From Micromonospora rhizosphaerae (GTDB taxonomy: Bacteria > Actinomycetota > Actinomycetes > Mycobacteriales > Micromonosporaceae): a stretch of 64,000 nucleotides of DNA. The notes beneath the pieces were generated by a model. The model was not told where the DNA came from, ran no database searches, and saw only the letters and a program-made list of their open reading frames with translations. Shown here piece after piece: positions 35,648 through 43,686 of this stretch. A program made the position numbers and the translations under genes. The stretch lies in NCBI RefSeq assembly GCF_900091465.1, contig NZ_FMHV01000002.1, positions 5,394,001 through 5,458,000 of the forward strand, written 5' to 3'. How positions within the stretch are numbered: the stretch's first letter is position 1; every line of letters starts with the position of its first letter.

Positions 35648-36892
35648 CTATCGTCTATCGCCGATTGGCGATGAAAGCCTAGCAGGTGCCGCCCCGGTGA
35701 GGTGGGCGGTCGCGACTACGAGGCGGGCGAGCGCGGCCAGGGTGGCCGGGTCGACCTTGTCAGGGGTGTCGGCGGGGCTGTGGTAACCGCCCATCCCGGC
35801 ACCGATCCCAACCGCGGCGAAACCGGCACCGCCGTAGCGACGGTTGTCCGACGCCACCGGTGCCGCCGTCAGGGGGACGCCGGTGTGCCGTCCGGCCTGG
35901 TCGAGCAACGCGAGCAGGCGGTGGGCGGGCCCGCCGGCCTCCACCGCCGCCGCCCCGTCGAGGCGGCCGGCGCCGTCGACGTTGATGACCAGCGGCGCGG
36001 CCCCTTCGGCGCGGAGTTGGGTGGCGTGGTGGCCGGAGCCGAGCGCGCCCACCTCCTCCCCGTCGAGCAGGGTGACAGACAGTCCCACCCCGGCGGGCAG
36101 TGCGGTGGTGAGAATGCGGGCGGCTTCAAGGACCACGGCGACGCCGGTGGCATTGTCCGAAGCGCCAGGCAGGCGGAGCCCGGGGTGATCGCCGACGCCG
36201 TCGTAGTGCGCCGTCAACAGCAGGACGACGCCACCAGGGGCAGGCTGCCCGAGCTGGGCGTGGATGTTGGTGCCGGTGACGTCGTCACGCCGCAGCGGCG
36301 TCGCCCCGTCCAGCCAGCCGCCGCCTGCAACTGCGGCGACCAGGACGGCGTGGTGGGTGTCCGGGTCCAGGGTCAACACCGGCAGCGGCCCGGGATCCGG
36401 GCCGGCGAGCATGGTGAACTGCCAGCCCTCGGCGTCGACCGGGCGGCGGACCAGTAGCCCGGCGGCGCCGTGGGTGTCGCGGTAGGCGTCGAACAGGCTC
36501 ATCTCGGCCGGCACGACCAGCCACCGCCCCGCCGGGTCATCGCTGCCGGCGACACCGAGGGCGCCGCGACGGATGTCGGACGTGTCAGCGGAGGCAGGGT
36601 GGATTGCGACCTGCCGCCCGAAAACCAGCGGGGCGGTGCCGCTCCGGTCGCCCCAGGTGACCGTCGGCGCTTCATACACCTGCGGCACGGCGCGGACCGG
36701 GAACTCCTCAGTGCGGACGTCGGCGCCGAGGGCGGTGAGCTGGTCGACGAGCCAGGCGCGGGCCGCCACCCCGCCGGCCGAGCCGACACGCCGCCCCGCC
36801 ATAGGATCGGAGGCGAGGGTGGCGATGGTGGCGGTCATCCGGTCGGCGCTGACCTGGTTGAGCAGGTCAGCGAGGTCGGTGGGGGCGGTCAT
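35648..36892 (-). CDS. M28-family zinc aminopeptidase-like protein
   Basis: 414 residues, ATG 36892 overlapping the stop of the Cys-rich protein gene (ATGA). The M28 zinc ligands are in place: TAHYDG, GASDNATG, LLDGEEVGALGS, VINVDG and the final GGYHSPADTPD. A PA-like insert fills residues about 85-200. No signal peptide is visible, so it probably acts in the cytoplasm. Its tight coupling with the Cys-rich protein gene suggests that protein, or a thiol peptide derived from it, as a substrate. That link is an inference. Confidence 0.85.
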   Translation of the reverse strand: MTAPTDLADLLNQVSADRMTATIATLASDPMAGRRVGSAGGVAARAWLVDQLTALGADVRTEEFPVRAVPQVYEAPTVTWGDRSGTAPLVFGRQVAIHPASADTSDIRRGALGVAGSDDPAGRWLVVPAEMSLFDAYRDTHGAAGLLVRRPVDAEGWQFTMLAGPDPGPLPVLTLDPDTHHAVLVAAVAGGGWLDGATPLRRDDVTGTNIHAQLGQPAPGGVVLLLTAHYDGVGDHPGLRLPGASDNATGVAVVLEAARILTTALPAGVGLSVTLLDGEEVGALGSGHHATQLRAEGAAPLVINVDGAGRLDGAAAVEAGGPAHRLLALLDQAGRHTGVPLTAAPVASDNRRYGGAGFAAVGIGAGMGGYHSPADTPDKVDPATLAALARLVVATAHLTGAAPARLSSPIGDRR

Positions 36893-37143
36893 GAGCAGCA
36901 GCCCTGCCCGGTGGCGATGGCGTCGGCCTTGGCCTGCGTGCCGCAGCACGAGTCAGCCGCCTGCGCGGCCTGCCGCGTGCCGCAGCACGTGTCTGCGCCG
37001 GAGCTGGCGCTCTCGCCAGCGGGCGGGAGGATCCCGCCGACAGCTTGGGCGGGGCTGCCGCAGCAGGCGCCGGAGCCGATGACCTGCAGCGCGGCGACGG
37101 GGTCGCCGGAGAAGCCGCCGGCGCCGGCGGTGTTCTGGCTCAT
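36889..37143 (-). CDS. Small Cys-rich protein with four vicinal Cys pairs
   Basis: 84 residues with eight Cys, all in pairs: GACCGS, DTCCGT, DSCCGT and GQGCCS. The rest is Gly, Ala, Ser and Gln, with no hydrophobic core, membrane segment or signal peptide. Vicinal Cys pairs are known high-affinity arsenite sites (as in ArsD and arsenic-responsive repressors). The monooxygenase tail in the same operon contains similar CCG groups. It could be a metalloid buffer/chaperone or a precursor peptide cut by the adjacent M28 peptidase. I know no named family for it. Confidence 0.75.
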   Translation of the reverse strand: MSQNTAGAGGFSGDPVAALQVIGSGACCGSPAQAVGGILPPAGESASSGADTCCGTRQAAQAADSCCGTQAKADAIATGQGCCS

Positions 37144-37157
37144 CTTGGCTCCTCTCC

Positions 37158-37307
37158 TCAGCGGGGGCTGGTCAGCGTGTAAGCGGTGGTGCGGGCACGG
37201 TCGAGGCGGCGCTCAGCGCGCTGGGCGGCGGTGGACACCTGGGCGCAGGAGTCGCAGAACCGGACACCCGGCAGCGGTGTGCGAGGGCGGCGGGTGAAGC
37301 CGAACAT
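37158..37307 (-). CDS. 49-residue CxxC protein opening the arsenic operon
   Basis: Starts at ATG 37307 behind AAGAGG. It has a basic N-terminus, one FCDSCAQ motif and a helical, Arg-rich end (AAQRAERRLDRARTTAYTL). The next gene begins 14 nt later. Nothing else can be said of its function; a metal-binding or small regulatory role is possible. It is the first gene after the divergent promoter gap. Confidence 0.6.
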   Translation of the reverse strand: MFGFTRRPRTPLPGVRFCDSCAQVSTAAQRAERRLDRARTTAYTLTSPR

Positions 37308-37351
37308 CGTGAGACCTCTTTTCCTCCGGACGTCTGTCTTGACGCCCGTCG

Positions 37352-37374
37352 AATCAGAGAGTTGCACGTTGATT
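37352..37374. promoter_or_regulatory. Putative ArsR operator in the divergent gap
   Basis: AATCA (37352-37356) and TGATT (37370-37374) form an inverted repeat in the 89-nt gap between the seven-gene operon and the plus-strand ArsR gene. TTGACG at 37339 gives a possible -35 element. Weak but well placed. Confidence 0.4.
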
Positions 37375-37396
37375 AGAGGGATGTCAACCTAGAGGC

Positions 37397-37780
37397 ATGT
37401 CAAAGCAAGAGGCACCCCTCGCCGTCATCGATCTCAACGCCGACGCGCCGTGCTGCCCACCGCTGGCGCAGCGCCGGGTCCCGGCCGAGACGGCCGCGGT
37501 GCTCGCGCCCGCGTTCAAGGCGCTCGGCGACCCGGTACGGCTGCAGTTGATGTCGATGATCGCCTCCGCCGAGGGCGGGGAGGCGTGCGTGTGCGACCTG
37601 ACGCCGGCGTTCGACCTGACCGGGCCGACGATCTCGCACCACCTCAAGACGCTGCGCGAAGCGGGCCTGGTGGATGCCGATCGGCGGGGCACGTGGGTCT
37701 ACTACCGCGCCCGCCCGGGAATCCTGCGCCAGCTCGCCGCCCTGCTGTCGGTCGAGCCCGCCCCCTCGTCGCAGGCGTAA
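37397..37780 (+). CDS. ArsR-family repressor with CVC arsenite site
   Basis: 127 residues. Classical ArsR elements: EACVCDLTPAF (Cys64, Cys66) followed by the recognition helix GPTISHHLKTLREAGLV. An N-terminal Cys pair (APCCPP, Cys19-20) may supply the third arsenite ligand, as in actinobacterial ArsR variants. It is divergent from the Cys-rich operon and is the prime candidate to repress it, releasing DNA when arsenite binds. Confidence 0.9.
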   Translation: MSKQEAPLAVIDLNADAPCCPPLAQRRVPAETAAVLAPAFKALGDPVRLQLMSMIASAEGGEACVCDLTPAFDLTGPTISHHLKTLREAGLVDADRRGTWVYYRARPGILRQLAALLSVEPAPSSQA

Positions 37781-37827
37781 GCCGCCGGGCAAACCCCGTG
37801 CCTACCAGCGCCGATCGCGAAACGCGA

Positions 37828-38946
37828 TCAGCGTTGAGCGCCGGATCCCAAGTGCGAGGCGACGTCCGCCTTCCGCTGCCGGCGCTGGCGAGGCCGTCTG
37901 GACACATGAGCGGCGAGGGCAGTCATGACGTGCGCGGCGTCGCGACCGACGCCGCGCAGGGTGTTCGAAGCGAAGGATCGCTGGAACTCCAACCCGAGAT
38001 AGACCAGCCCCGGGTGGGTGGTGGAGATCCCGCCCACCTGCCGGGGCGCGCCATGGTCGAGGGCGCCGAGGGGCTTGAGGTAGGCAACGTCCGGGCGGTA
38101 GCCGGTGGCGAAGATGACCGCGTCGACCGGCTCGGGCGTGCCGTCGGCCCAGCTGACGCCGTCAGGGGTGAAGGCGGTGAACATGTCCCGCCGGGAGAGC
38201 AGCCCGGAGGCGAGGGCGTCGCGGTAGACGCCGGTGTCGAGCACGGTGGCGTGTCGGACAAGACGGGTAAGGACCCGGCGTGGCAGGCGGTCCGCGCCGG
38301 TGACCCGCAGCCAGTGGTGGAGGTCCCGCCCGCCGAGGCGTTGGGGCAGGAAGCGCACGGGTTCCCGGGTGGCGAGCGTGACCCGTGCGTGGGCCGCGAT
38401 CTCGTAGGCGACCTGGACGGCGGAGTTGCCGGCGCCAACGACGACCACTCGCTTGCCCGCGTACGCCTCCGGCTGGCGGTAGTGGGCGACGTGCCGGAGA
38501 TCCCCGGCATAGTCGTCCTGGCCGGGGAGTGTCGGCAGGTACGGGTTGCCGAAGGATCCGCTGGCGGCGACGACGCCGACCGCGCCCAGCTCGTCGCCGG
38601 CGTCGGTGTGGACGAGGTATCCCCCGTCGCGGCGAGGGCGCACGGCGGTGACGCGGCTGCGGGTGCGGATGTCGACGTCCACGGTCTGCGCGTACCGGCG
38701 CAGGTACGCCGTGACCTCGTCGCGGCGGGGGTAGCGGTCCGGGTCGCCGTCGAAGGGCATGCCGGGCAGGGCGCTGTAACGCGCAGGCGAGAAGAGGGTG
38801 AGGCTGTCGTAGTAGTCGGGCCAGGAGCCGACGGGCTCGCTGCCCGCCTCCAGGACGACGGGCCGCAGGCCCGCGGTCAGGGCGGCTCGGGCGGCGGCGA
38901 GGCCTGACTGGCCACCGCCGATGATGATCACTGGCTCGGATGTCAT
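37828..38946 (-). CDS. FAD-dependent monooxygenase (second ArsO-like protein)
   Basis: 372 residues from ATG 38946. FAD-binding GGGQSGLAAARAAL, NADPH-binding VGAGNSAVQVAYEI and ATGYRPDVAYL are present, with SPARYSALPGMPF typical of the ArsO/CzcO-like flavin monooxygenase group. Unlike the first such protein in this island it has no Cys-rich tail. It is divergent from an ArsR gene across a gap with a strong palindrome. The substrate may be an organoarsenical or a thiol; this is inferred from the setting. Confidence 0.82.
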   Translation of the reverse strand: MTSEPVIIIGGGQSGLAAARAALTAGLRPVVLEAGSEPVGSWPDYYDSLTLFSPARYSALPGMPFDGDPDRYPRRDEVTAYLRRYAQTVDVDIRTRSRVTAVRPRRDGGYLVHTDAGDELGAVGVVAASGSFGNPYLPTLPGQDDYAGDLRHVAHYRQPEAYAGKRVVVVGAGNSAVQVAYEIAAHARVTLATREPVRFLPQRLGGRDLHHWLRVTGADRLPRRVLTRLVRHATVLDTGVYRDALASGLLSRRDMFTAFTPDGVSWADGTPEPVDAVIFATGYRPDVAYLKPLGALDHGAPRQVGGISTTHPGLVYLGLEFQRSFASNTLRGVGRDAAHVMTALAAHVSRRPRQRRQRKADVASHLGSGAQR

Positions 38947-38952
38947 GGGACG

Positions 38953-38986
38953 ATCATATCGTCGTTTTGTTGAATGACAATATGAT
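38953..38986. promoter_or_regulatory. Palindromic operator between monooxygenase and ArsR genes
   Basis: ATCATATCGTC (38953-38963) and GACAATATGAT (38976-38986) match 10 of 11 positions as an inverted repeat with a 12-nt spacer. It lies in the short gap between the divergent genes and resembles ArsR/SmtB sites in its AT content. Confidence 0.75.
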
Positions 38987-39008
38987 GATGGTGGGGGAAG
39001 GTAGGGCC

Positions 39009-39359
39009 ATGAGCGACGCCACAGCCGGACAGCCCATAGGGGCATCCCCGCCCGCGCGCGCGGGCGGAGTCCCGGTGGGCCTGGCGCCGCAGACGCAGGA
39101 GTTCCTCAAGGCCCTGGGCAGCCCCACCAGGCAGCGGATCATGATGCTGTTCGCGCAGGGCGCTGAGCTGTCGGTGGGCGAGGTGGCCGAGCGGACGGGC
39201 ATCAGCCAGGCCACGGCGTCGCAGCAGTTGACGCTGCTGCGACGCGGGCGGGTGGTCACCTCCCGTCGCGACGGGAAGACCGTGTACTACCGGGCCGATC
39301 GGGGCGGTGCGCTCGCCGCCCTCGCCGAGCTGCAGTCTTACCTGGCGACCTGCTGCTGA
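39009..39359 (+). CDS. ArsR-family repressor with C-terminal Cys pair
   Basis: 116 residues. ATG 39009 is used because GGAAGG lies 7-8 nt upstream; longer in-frame starts overlap the divergent gene. The winged helix reads RTGISQATASQQLTLLRRGR and the protein ends in a Cys pair (LATCC, 115-116), a possible metalloid site in the dimer. It likely controls the divergent monooxygenase through the palindrome at 38953-38986. A short convergent spacer separates it from the next gene. Confidence 0.88.
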   Translation: MSDATAGQPIGASPPARAGGVPVGLAPQTQEFLKALGSPTRQRIMMLFAQGAELSVGEVAERTGISQATASQQLTLLRRGRVVTSRRDGKTVYYRADRGGALAALAELQSYLATCC

Positions 39360-39454
39360 CCAGCTCGCCCACCGGCGACCCGGCGTTTTAGCGCCGTCCA
39401 CCCGGAAGCTGCGCAGTCCCCCGACCCGCATAACGAACCTGCAGGCATGACAGG

Positions 39455-41689
39455 TTAGGTGTGGAGTGTGATGGTGCCGGCTGTTCCGTCGACGGTTACG
39501 AGCTGCCCGGGGCGCAGTCGTTGGGTGGCGTCGCCGGTGCCGACGACGGCGGGGATGCCGTACTCACGGGCCACCAGGGAGGCGTGTGCGGCTAGGGTGC
39601 CGCCGTCGGTGACCACTGCGGCGGCGCGCGAGAACAACGGCGTCCATGCCGGGGCGGTGGCCTTCGCGACGAGCACTTGACCATCGGCGAAGCCGTCGAA
39701 GTCCTCCGGTCCGTGCACGATGGCGACTTCGCCGGTGGCTCGGCCGGCCGAGGCGGGATGCCCGACGATGGCGCCCTCGGCGGTCTCCGTGGTGCCACGG
39801 GCCTGTTGCACCGCGCGTTCGATGACGTCGCCGATCAGTCGCGCGGGACGGCCGAGGGTCAACGGCGCGGTCAGGCGGCGTTGGCGCTGCCAGAGCGCGC
39901 GCCGCTCTGCGGCCTTGGCGCTGAGCTGTCCGGGGTCGCCGGCGATCGCCGTGGTCATTTCGTCGCGGTTGCAGAAGTGGATGTCGTCGGGCTGCTCGAT
40001 CGCCCCCAGGTCGGCCAGGTGCCGCCCGAGGCGGGCGGTGCAGGCCCGCAGGACGGGCCAGGCGAGGGTGAACTCGCGCGCCTGCTCCTCGCGGATGACG
40101 GCGTAGCGCTGGTTGACCTTTAGCAGCCGGTCGAAGTCAGCCAGCAGCCGCGGGCGGTCGGCCAGCGCCGCTCGGCAGCGTTGTTCGGCAACCACGCGCT
40201 GTTCGGCTAGTGAGCGGTAGCGGTCGCCGGCTCGGGGTGGTTGGCCGGTGGCTAGTTCTCCGGCGACCGGGTGATACCAATCGATGCTCTGTACGGCGTG
40301 CGCGCCGGGCACCGGCTGGGCGCCGGGGAGTCCGCGCAGCAGCACCTGCGCGCCGCCCTCATCGTCGGGTAGCACGTCGATGAGATGCCGGCGGACGAAG
40401 CGAGTCAGGCAGGCTTCCATCTTCCACGCCGACCCGCCGACGATCGCCAGATACCAGAGGTAGATCCCGGCTTCTTGCCCGAGTGCGTCGACGAGCTCGG
40501 CCAGTCGCCGCGGTGATGCCGTGTCGACCTGCGCCTCTGCGGTGGCCACAACGCGTCGATAGCCGGGCAGTTGTTGTTCACGCCAGGTCCGCTCCAGTTC
40601 GGACAGCACGACGCGGTCGGCGGCATCCGGGTCATAGCTGACCCGGATCAACGCGTTGAGCAGGATCTTGACCGCCCGAGTGCGGCCCTGCCACAGCACG
40701 CCGGCCAACAGTTTCGATGACGGGATCGGCGTGGCGTTGTAGTACCAGCCGTTGACCAGCGCGTACCGGAACGGCACTCGCACCCCGACGCTGCCGTACA
40801 TCCCATCGAGATACCCGTCCTCGAGCACCGGCAGCAGCCAGCTGGCAAACAGCGGAGTGACCGCCTCGGGGAGCCATTCCCCGAGCCGGAAGTTGCGCAT
40901 CCACAACCCCGGCCCCGGCGCCGTCCACGACACCGGCTCCGGCACCGCGGTCATCGGCCGGGCCTGCAGCAGCCACAGCTGGCCCGCCCGGTCGATGGCC
41001 CACTCCACGTCCTGCGGGCGGCCGTCGTACCGGTCGGCGATCCGGCACGACAGCTCCGCGACCGCGTCGGCCTGGCCGTCGGCGAGGACCCGTCCACCGC
41101 CGGGGCCGGACCGGGTCATCGCGGTGCGGCTCGCGGTGACCGTCCACTCTTCGCCGGTCGTCTCACCCGACACCAGCGGATCCCCCAACCCCGCGACGGC
41201 GGCCACTATCGTCTGATCGCGGTCGCCGGTGACCGGATGCGCGGTGAAGGCCACCCCGGCCGCAACTGGGTCCACCATCACCTGCACTAGCACCGCCATC
41301 GCCGCCGTCGCCCCGCCGTGGCGCTGGTGGTAGGCGGTGACCCGCTCGCTGCCGGCCGCGGCGAAGCATCGCCGCACCGCCTCACCCAGCCCGTCGGCCG
41401 GCACGTTCAGGTACGTCTCGTACAGGCCGGCGTAGGAGGCATCCGGTAGATCCTCGGCCGCTCCCGACGAACGCACCGCGAACCGGTTCCCGCCCAAGCC
41501 CTCGACGCCGGCCGCAAGCCGTCCATCCAACTGCGGGTCGTCGAGGGCTGCGGCGGTGACCACGATGCCGGGCGGCACCGGGAACCCGGCCGCGGTCAGG
41601 TCCGCCAGCACGGCCGCCTTCCCACCGATGACCGCCCGGTCGACCGGGCTCGCCTGCGCCAGGTCCACGACCGTCAGGTTGGAGTCCAT
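39455..41689 (-). CDS. PEP-synthase/rifampicin phosphotransferase-like enzyme
   Basis: 744 residues from ATG 41689. N-terminal ATP-grasp domain (IGGKAAVLADLTAAGFPVPP, RSSGAAEDLPDASYAG, VEWAIDRAGQLWLLQARPM), a central helical region (about 290-640) and a C-terminal swivelling domain with the phospho-His motif GGTLAAHASLVAREYGIPAV (His near residue 702). This three-part order is that of rifampicin phosphotransferase and PEP synthase-like enzymes. It lacks the PEP/pyruvate barrel of true PEP synthase, so transfer of phosphate to a small molecule is likelier. Substrate unknown. Divergent from a PadR gene. Confidence 0.8.
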   Translation of the reverse strand: MDSNLTVVDLAQASPVDRAVIGGKAAVLADLTAAGFPVPPGIVVTAAALDDPQLDGRLAAGVEGLGGNRFAVRSSGAAEDLPDASYAGLYETYLNVPADGLGEAVRRCFAAAGSERVTAYHQRHGGATAAMAVLVQVMVDPVAAGVAFTAHPVTGDRDQTIVAAVAGLGDPLVSGETTGEEWTVTASRTAMTRSGPGGGRVLADGQADAVAELSCRIADRYDGRPQDVEWAIDRAGQLWLLQARPMTAVPEPVSWTAPGPGLWMRNFRLGEWLPEAVTPLFASWLLPVLEDGYLDGMYGSVGVRVPFRYALVNGWYYNATPIPSSKLLAGVLWQGRTRAVKILLNALIRVSYDPDAADRVVLSELERTWREQQLPGYRRVVATAEAQVDTASPRRLAELVDALGQEAGIYLWYLAIVGGSAWKMEACLTRFVRRHLIDVLPDDEGGAQVLLRGLPGAQPVPGAHAVQSIDWYHPVAGELATGQPPRAGDRYRSLAEQRVVAEQRCRAALADRPRLLADFDRLLKVNQRYAVIREEQAREFTLAWPVLRACTARLGRHLADLGAIEQPDDIHFCNRDEMTTAIAGDPGQLSAKAAERRALWQRQRRLTAPLTLGRPARLIGDVIERAVQQARGTTETAEGAIVGHPASAGRATGEVAIVHGPEDFDGFADGQVLVAKATAPAWTPLFSRAAAVVTDGGTLAAHASLVAREYGIPAVVGTGDATQRLRPGQLVTVDGTAGTITLHT

Positions 41690-41703
41690 CACCCACCACC
41701 ATA

Positions 41704-41733
41704 TGTAGCATTGCAAAGTATTGTGACGCTACA
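41704..41733. promoter_or_regulatory. PadR operator candidate
   Basis: TGTAGC (41704-41709) and GCTACA (41728-41733) are a perfect inverted repeat in the 84-nt gap between the phosphotransferase and PadR genes, with AT-rich sequence between. The arrangement suits repression of both genes. Confidence 0.65.
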
Positions 41734-41773
41734 GTAGATGCGCTGGGACACAACCGGCAAGAAGGAGCCACAG

Positions 41774-42121
41774 GTGTTGCCGATGCGACCGGAACTACTC
41801 AAGGGCCATCTCGACGCGTTGCTGCTCGCGGTCCTGGAACCCGGGCCACAGCACGGCTACGCCGTCATCGAAGCCCTGCGAGCCAGCAGCGACGGGGCAC
41901 TGGACCTGCCGACCGGCACCGTCTACCCGGCGCTGCACCGCCTCGAACGCGCAGGCCTGATCGCCAGCGACTGGCAGACCGTCGGCGGCCGCCGCCGCCG
42001 TGCCTACCACCTCACCCCCGCCGGCCACGCCGCGCTCGGTGAGCAGCGGGCAGTCTGGGACCACTTCTCCACCGCCGTCACCGCCGTCTTGGGTAGGCGG
42101 GCATGGCCAGCGACCGCCTGA
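41774..42121 (+). CDS. PadR-family regulator
   Basis: 115 residues from GTG 41774 (AAGGAG 6-7 nt upstream); ATG 41738 and 41783 are other options. The winged helix is typical: LLLAVLEPGPQHGYAVIEAL, LPTGTVYPALHRLERAGLI, RRRAYHLTPAG. It overlaps the next gene by 19 nt, an arrangement common for PadR and membrane partner. It probably represses its own operon and the divergent phosphotransferase gene. Confidence 0.88.
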   Translation: MLPMRPELLKGHLDALLLAVLEPGPQHGYAVIEALRASSDGALDLPTGTVYPALHRLERAGLIASDWQTVGGRRRRAYHLTPAGHAALGEQRAVWDHFSTAVTAVLGRRAWPATA

Positions 42122-42777
42122 CCGCCCGAGCCGGCGAGGCACGCCTGGAGGCATACCTGAGCGACCTCGCCGCGCGGCTGCATGGACCGCGCCGGCGCCG
42201 TGAGCAGATCCTCGCCGAGCTGCGCGACGGGCTCGAGAACGCCATCAGCGACCACACCACCGCCGGCCTACCCGAAGACGACGCGGTCACCGCCGCGATC
42301 ACCCAGTTCGGCACCCCACAAGCGGTCGCCGACGCCTTCGCCGGGGAACTAGCCACCGCCTATGCCCGACGCACCATCGCCTGGTACATCGCCACCGGAC
42401 CCCTCGTGGGCATCTGGTGGCTCCTGCTACTACAGCCCCACCCCTGGCGCACCGGCCTCATCGCCCTGCTGGCCGCGATCCCCGCCATCCCACTGATCAT
42501 CATCGCGATCGCCACCGCCGCCGGAACCATCGCCACCACCGGACGTCTCATGCGCTGGCTACCCGAAGCCAGCCCCCGAAACGCACTCGCCGCCACCATC
42601 GCCATCGCCGCCCTCGCGCTCGCCGGGGACATCACGGTGATCGCGGCCTACGTCCGGTCAGACAATCCGGGGCAGTCACTCGCCGTCTTCGCCATCGCCG
42701 CCAGCCTCACTCGCATCGCCTGCAGCCTGGTCACGATGCGCCACGCCACAGCCATCCCCACCTCGCCGCGCTCCTGA
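42103..42777 (+). CDS. HAAS/permease-prefix-domain membrane protein
   Basis: 224 residues. The first 85 residues form a HAAS-like domain (LEAYLSDLAARLHGPRRRRE, ILAELRDGLENAI, ITQFGTPQAVADAFA), which usually follows PadR genes. Four or five hydrophobic helices follow. Such PadR/HAAS pairs control envelope or transport functions in many actinobacteria; the ligand is unknown. The start overlaps the PadR gene, indicating coupling. Confidence 0.78.
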   Translation: MASDRLTARAGEARLEAYLSDLAARLHGPRRRREQILAELRDGLENAISDHTTAGLPEDDAVTAAITQFGTPQAVADAFAGELATAYARRTIAWYIATGPLVGIWWLLLLQPHPWRTGLIALLAAIPAIPLIIIAIATAAGTIATTGRLMRWLPEASPRNALAATIAIAALALAGDITVIAAYVRSDNPGQSLAVFAIAASLTRIACSLVTMRHATAIPTSPRS

Positions 42778-42852
42778 CCGTCGAACCCACCCGCCGGCTG
42801 AGCCCGCCAAGCACCCCCAGGCACTGTCCGTACTCCCATTTGACGAACGGCA

Positions 42853-42867
42853 TATCGCTCAGCGATA
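42853..42867. promoter_or_regulatory. Perfect palindrome before the ArsR-phosphatase fusion gene
   Basis: TATCGCT-C-AGCGATA, a perfect 15-bp palindrome, ends 9 nt before the ATG at 42877. Its position suggests autoregulation by the ArsR domain of the following gene. Confidence 0.7.
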
Positions 42868-42876
42868 GTTGACTCA

Positions 42877-43578
42877 ATGAACGCTGAGCTTGCTTCTCTT
42901 TCGGGGCGCGCCCGGATCCACGCCGCGCTCGGCGACCCGGCGCGCCTGGCGATCGTGGACGCGCTCACCCTGGGCGACGCCTCCCCCGGGGAGATCGCCC
43001 ACGACCTGGGCATGCCGACCAACCTGGTCGCCCATCACGTCAAGGTCCTCACCGAGGCCGGCCTGGTCGTTCGCGGCCGGTCCGAGGGCGACCGCCGCCG
43101 CACCTACCTGCGGCTGCGGCCCGAGGCCCTAGCCACGCTGACCCCGCCGCCGCTGGCCGGGGTGGGCCGGGTGGTGTTCGTGTGCACCCGCAACTCCGCC
43201 CGCTCGCAGCTCGCCGCCGCCCTCTGGTCCAACCGCACGCACACTGCGGCGGCGTCGGCCGGCACGAAGCCCGCCCGGCAGGTTCATCCTCGCGCCGTCG
43301 CGGTTGCCCAACGGCACGGCCTCGACCTGATTTCGACCGGCACCGCGCACGTTGCGGACATCGTACGCGACGACGACCTGCTGATCGCTGTTTGCGACAA
43401 CGCCCACGAGGAACTCACCGGGCCGGTCCGGCCCCGGCTGCACTGGTCGGTGCCCGATCCGGTCCGCGTCGACACCGACGCGGCGTTCGAGGCCGCGTTC
43501 GCCGACCTCGCCGCCCGCGTCGACCGCGTCGCCCCCGTCATCACCCCCGCCATGAGTTCGGGAGACGGCCGTGAGTGA
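42877..43578 (+). CDS. ArsR repressor fused to low-molecular-weight phosphatase/arsenate reductase domain
   Basis: 233 residues. Residues 1-85 are an ArsR winged helix (ARIHAALGDPARLAIVDALT, GMPTNLVAHHVKVLTEAGLV). From residue 98 an LMW-PTP/ArsC-like domain follows, with the P-loop VCTRNSARS (Cys103, Arg109). The regulator carries no obvious CVC arsenite site in its helix. The fusion could sense arsenate or a phospho-compound with its second domain, or be a bifunctional reductase-regulator. It heads the aquaporin/ArsC operon. Confidence 0.88.
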   Translation: MNAELASLSGRARIHAALGDPARLAIVDALTLGDASPGEIAHDLGMPTNLVAHHVKVLTEAGLVVRGRSEGDRRRTYLRLRPEALATLTPPPLAGVGRVVFVCTRNSARSQLAAALWSNRTHTAAASAGTKPARQVHPRAVAVAQRHGLDLISTGTAHVADIVRDDDLLIAVCDNAHEELTGPVRPRLHWSVPDPVRVDTDAAFEAAFADLAARVDRVAPVITPAMSSGDGRE

Positions 43579-43686
43579 CATGAACCCCTTACGTGCGCGA
43601 ATACCCAGCTGAACGTCCCGTCAGCCGGTAAACCGACCTGAGCGGCTCCGCAGCCACAGCACAACACCATGGGAGAGAACAGACTG

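Noticed and set aside
37828..38946. Thioredoxin reductase
   Set aside because: Two dinucleotide motifs are present but no CxxC redox site, and the ATGYRPD and SPARYSALPGMPF motifs favour a flavin monooxygenase.
39455..41689. True phosphoenolpyruvate synthase
   Set aside because: The C-terminal PEP/pyruvate-binding barrel is missing and the order of domains fits a small-molecule phosphotransferase.
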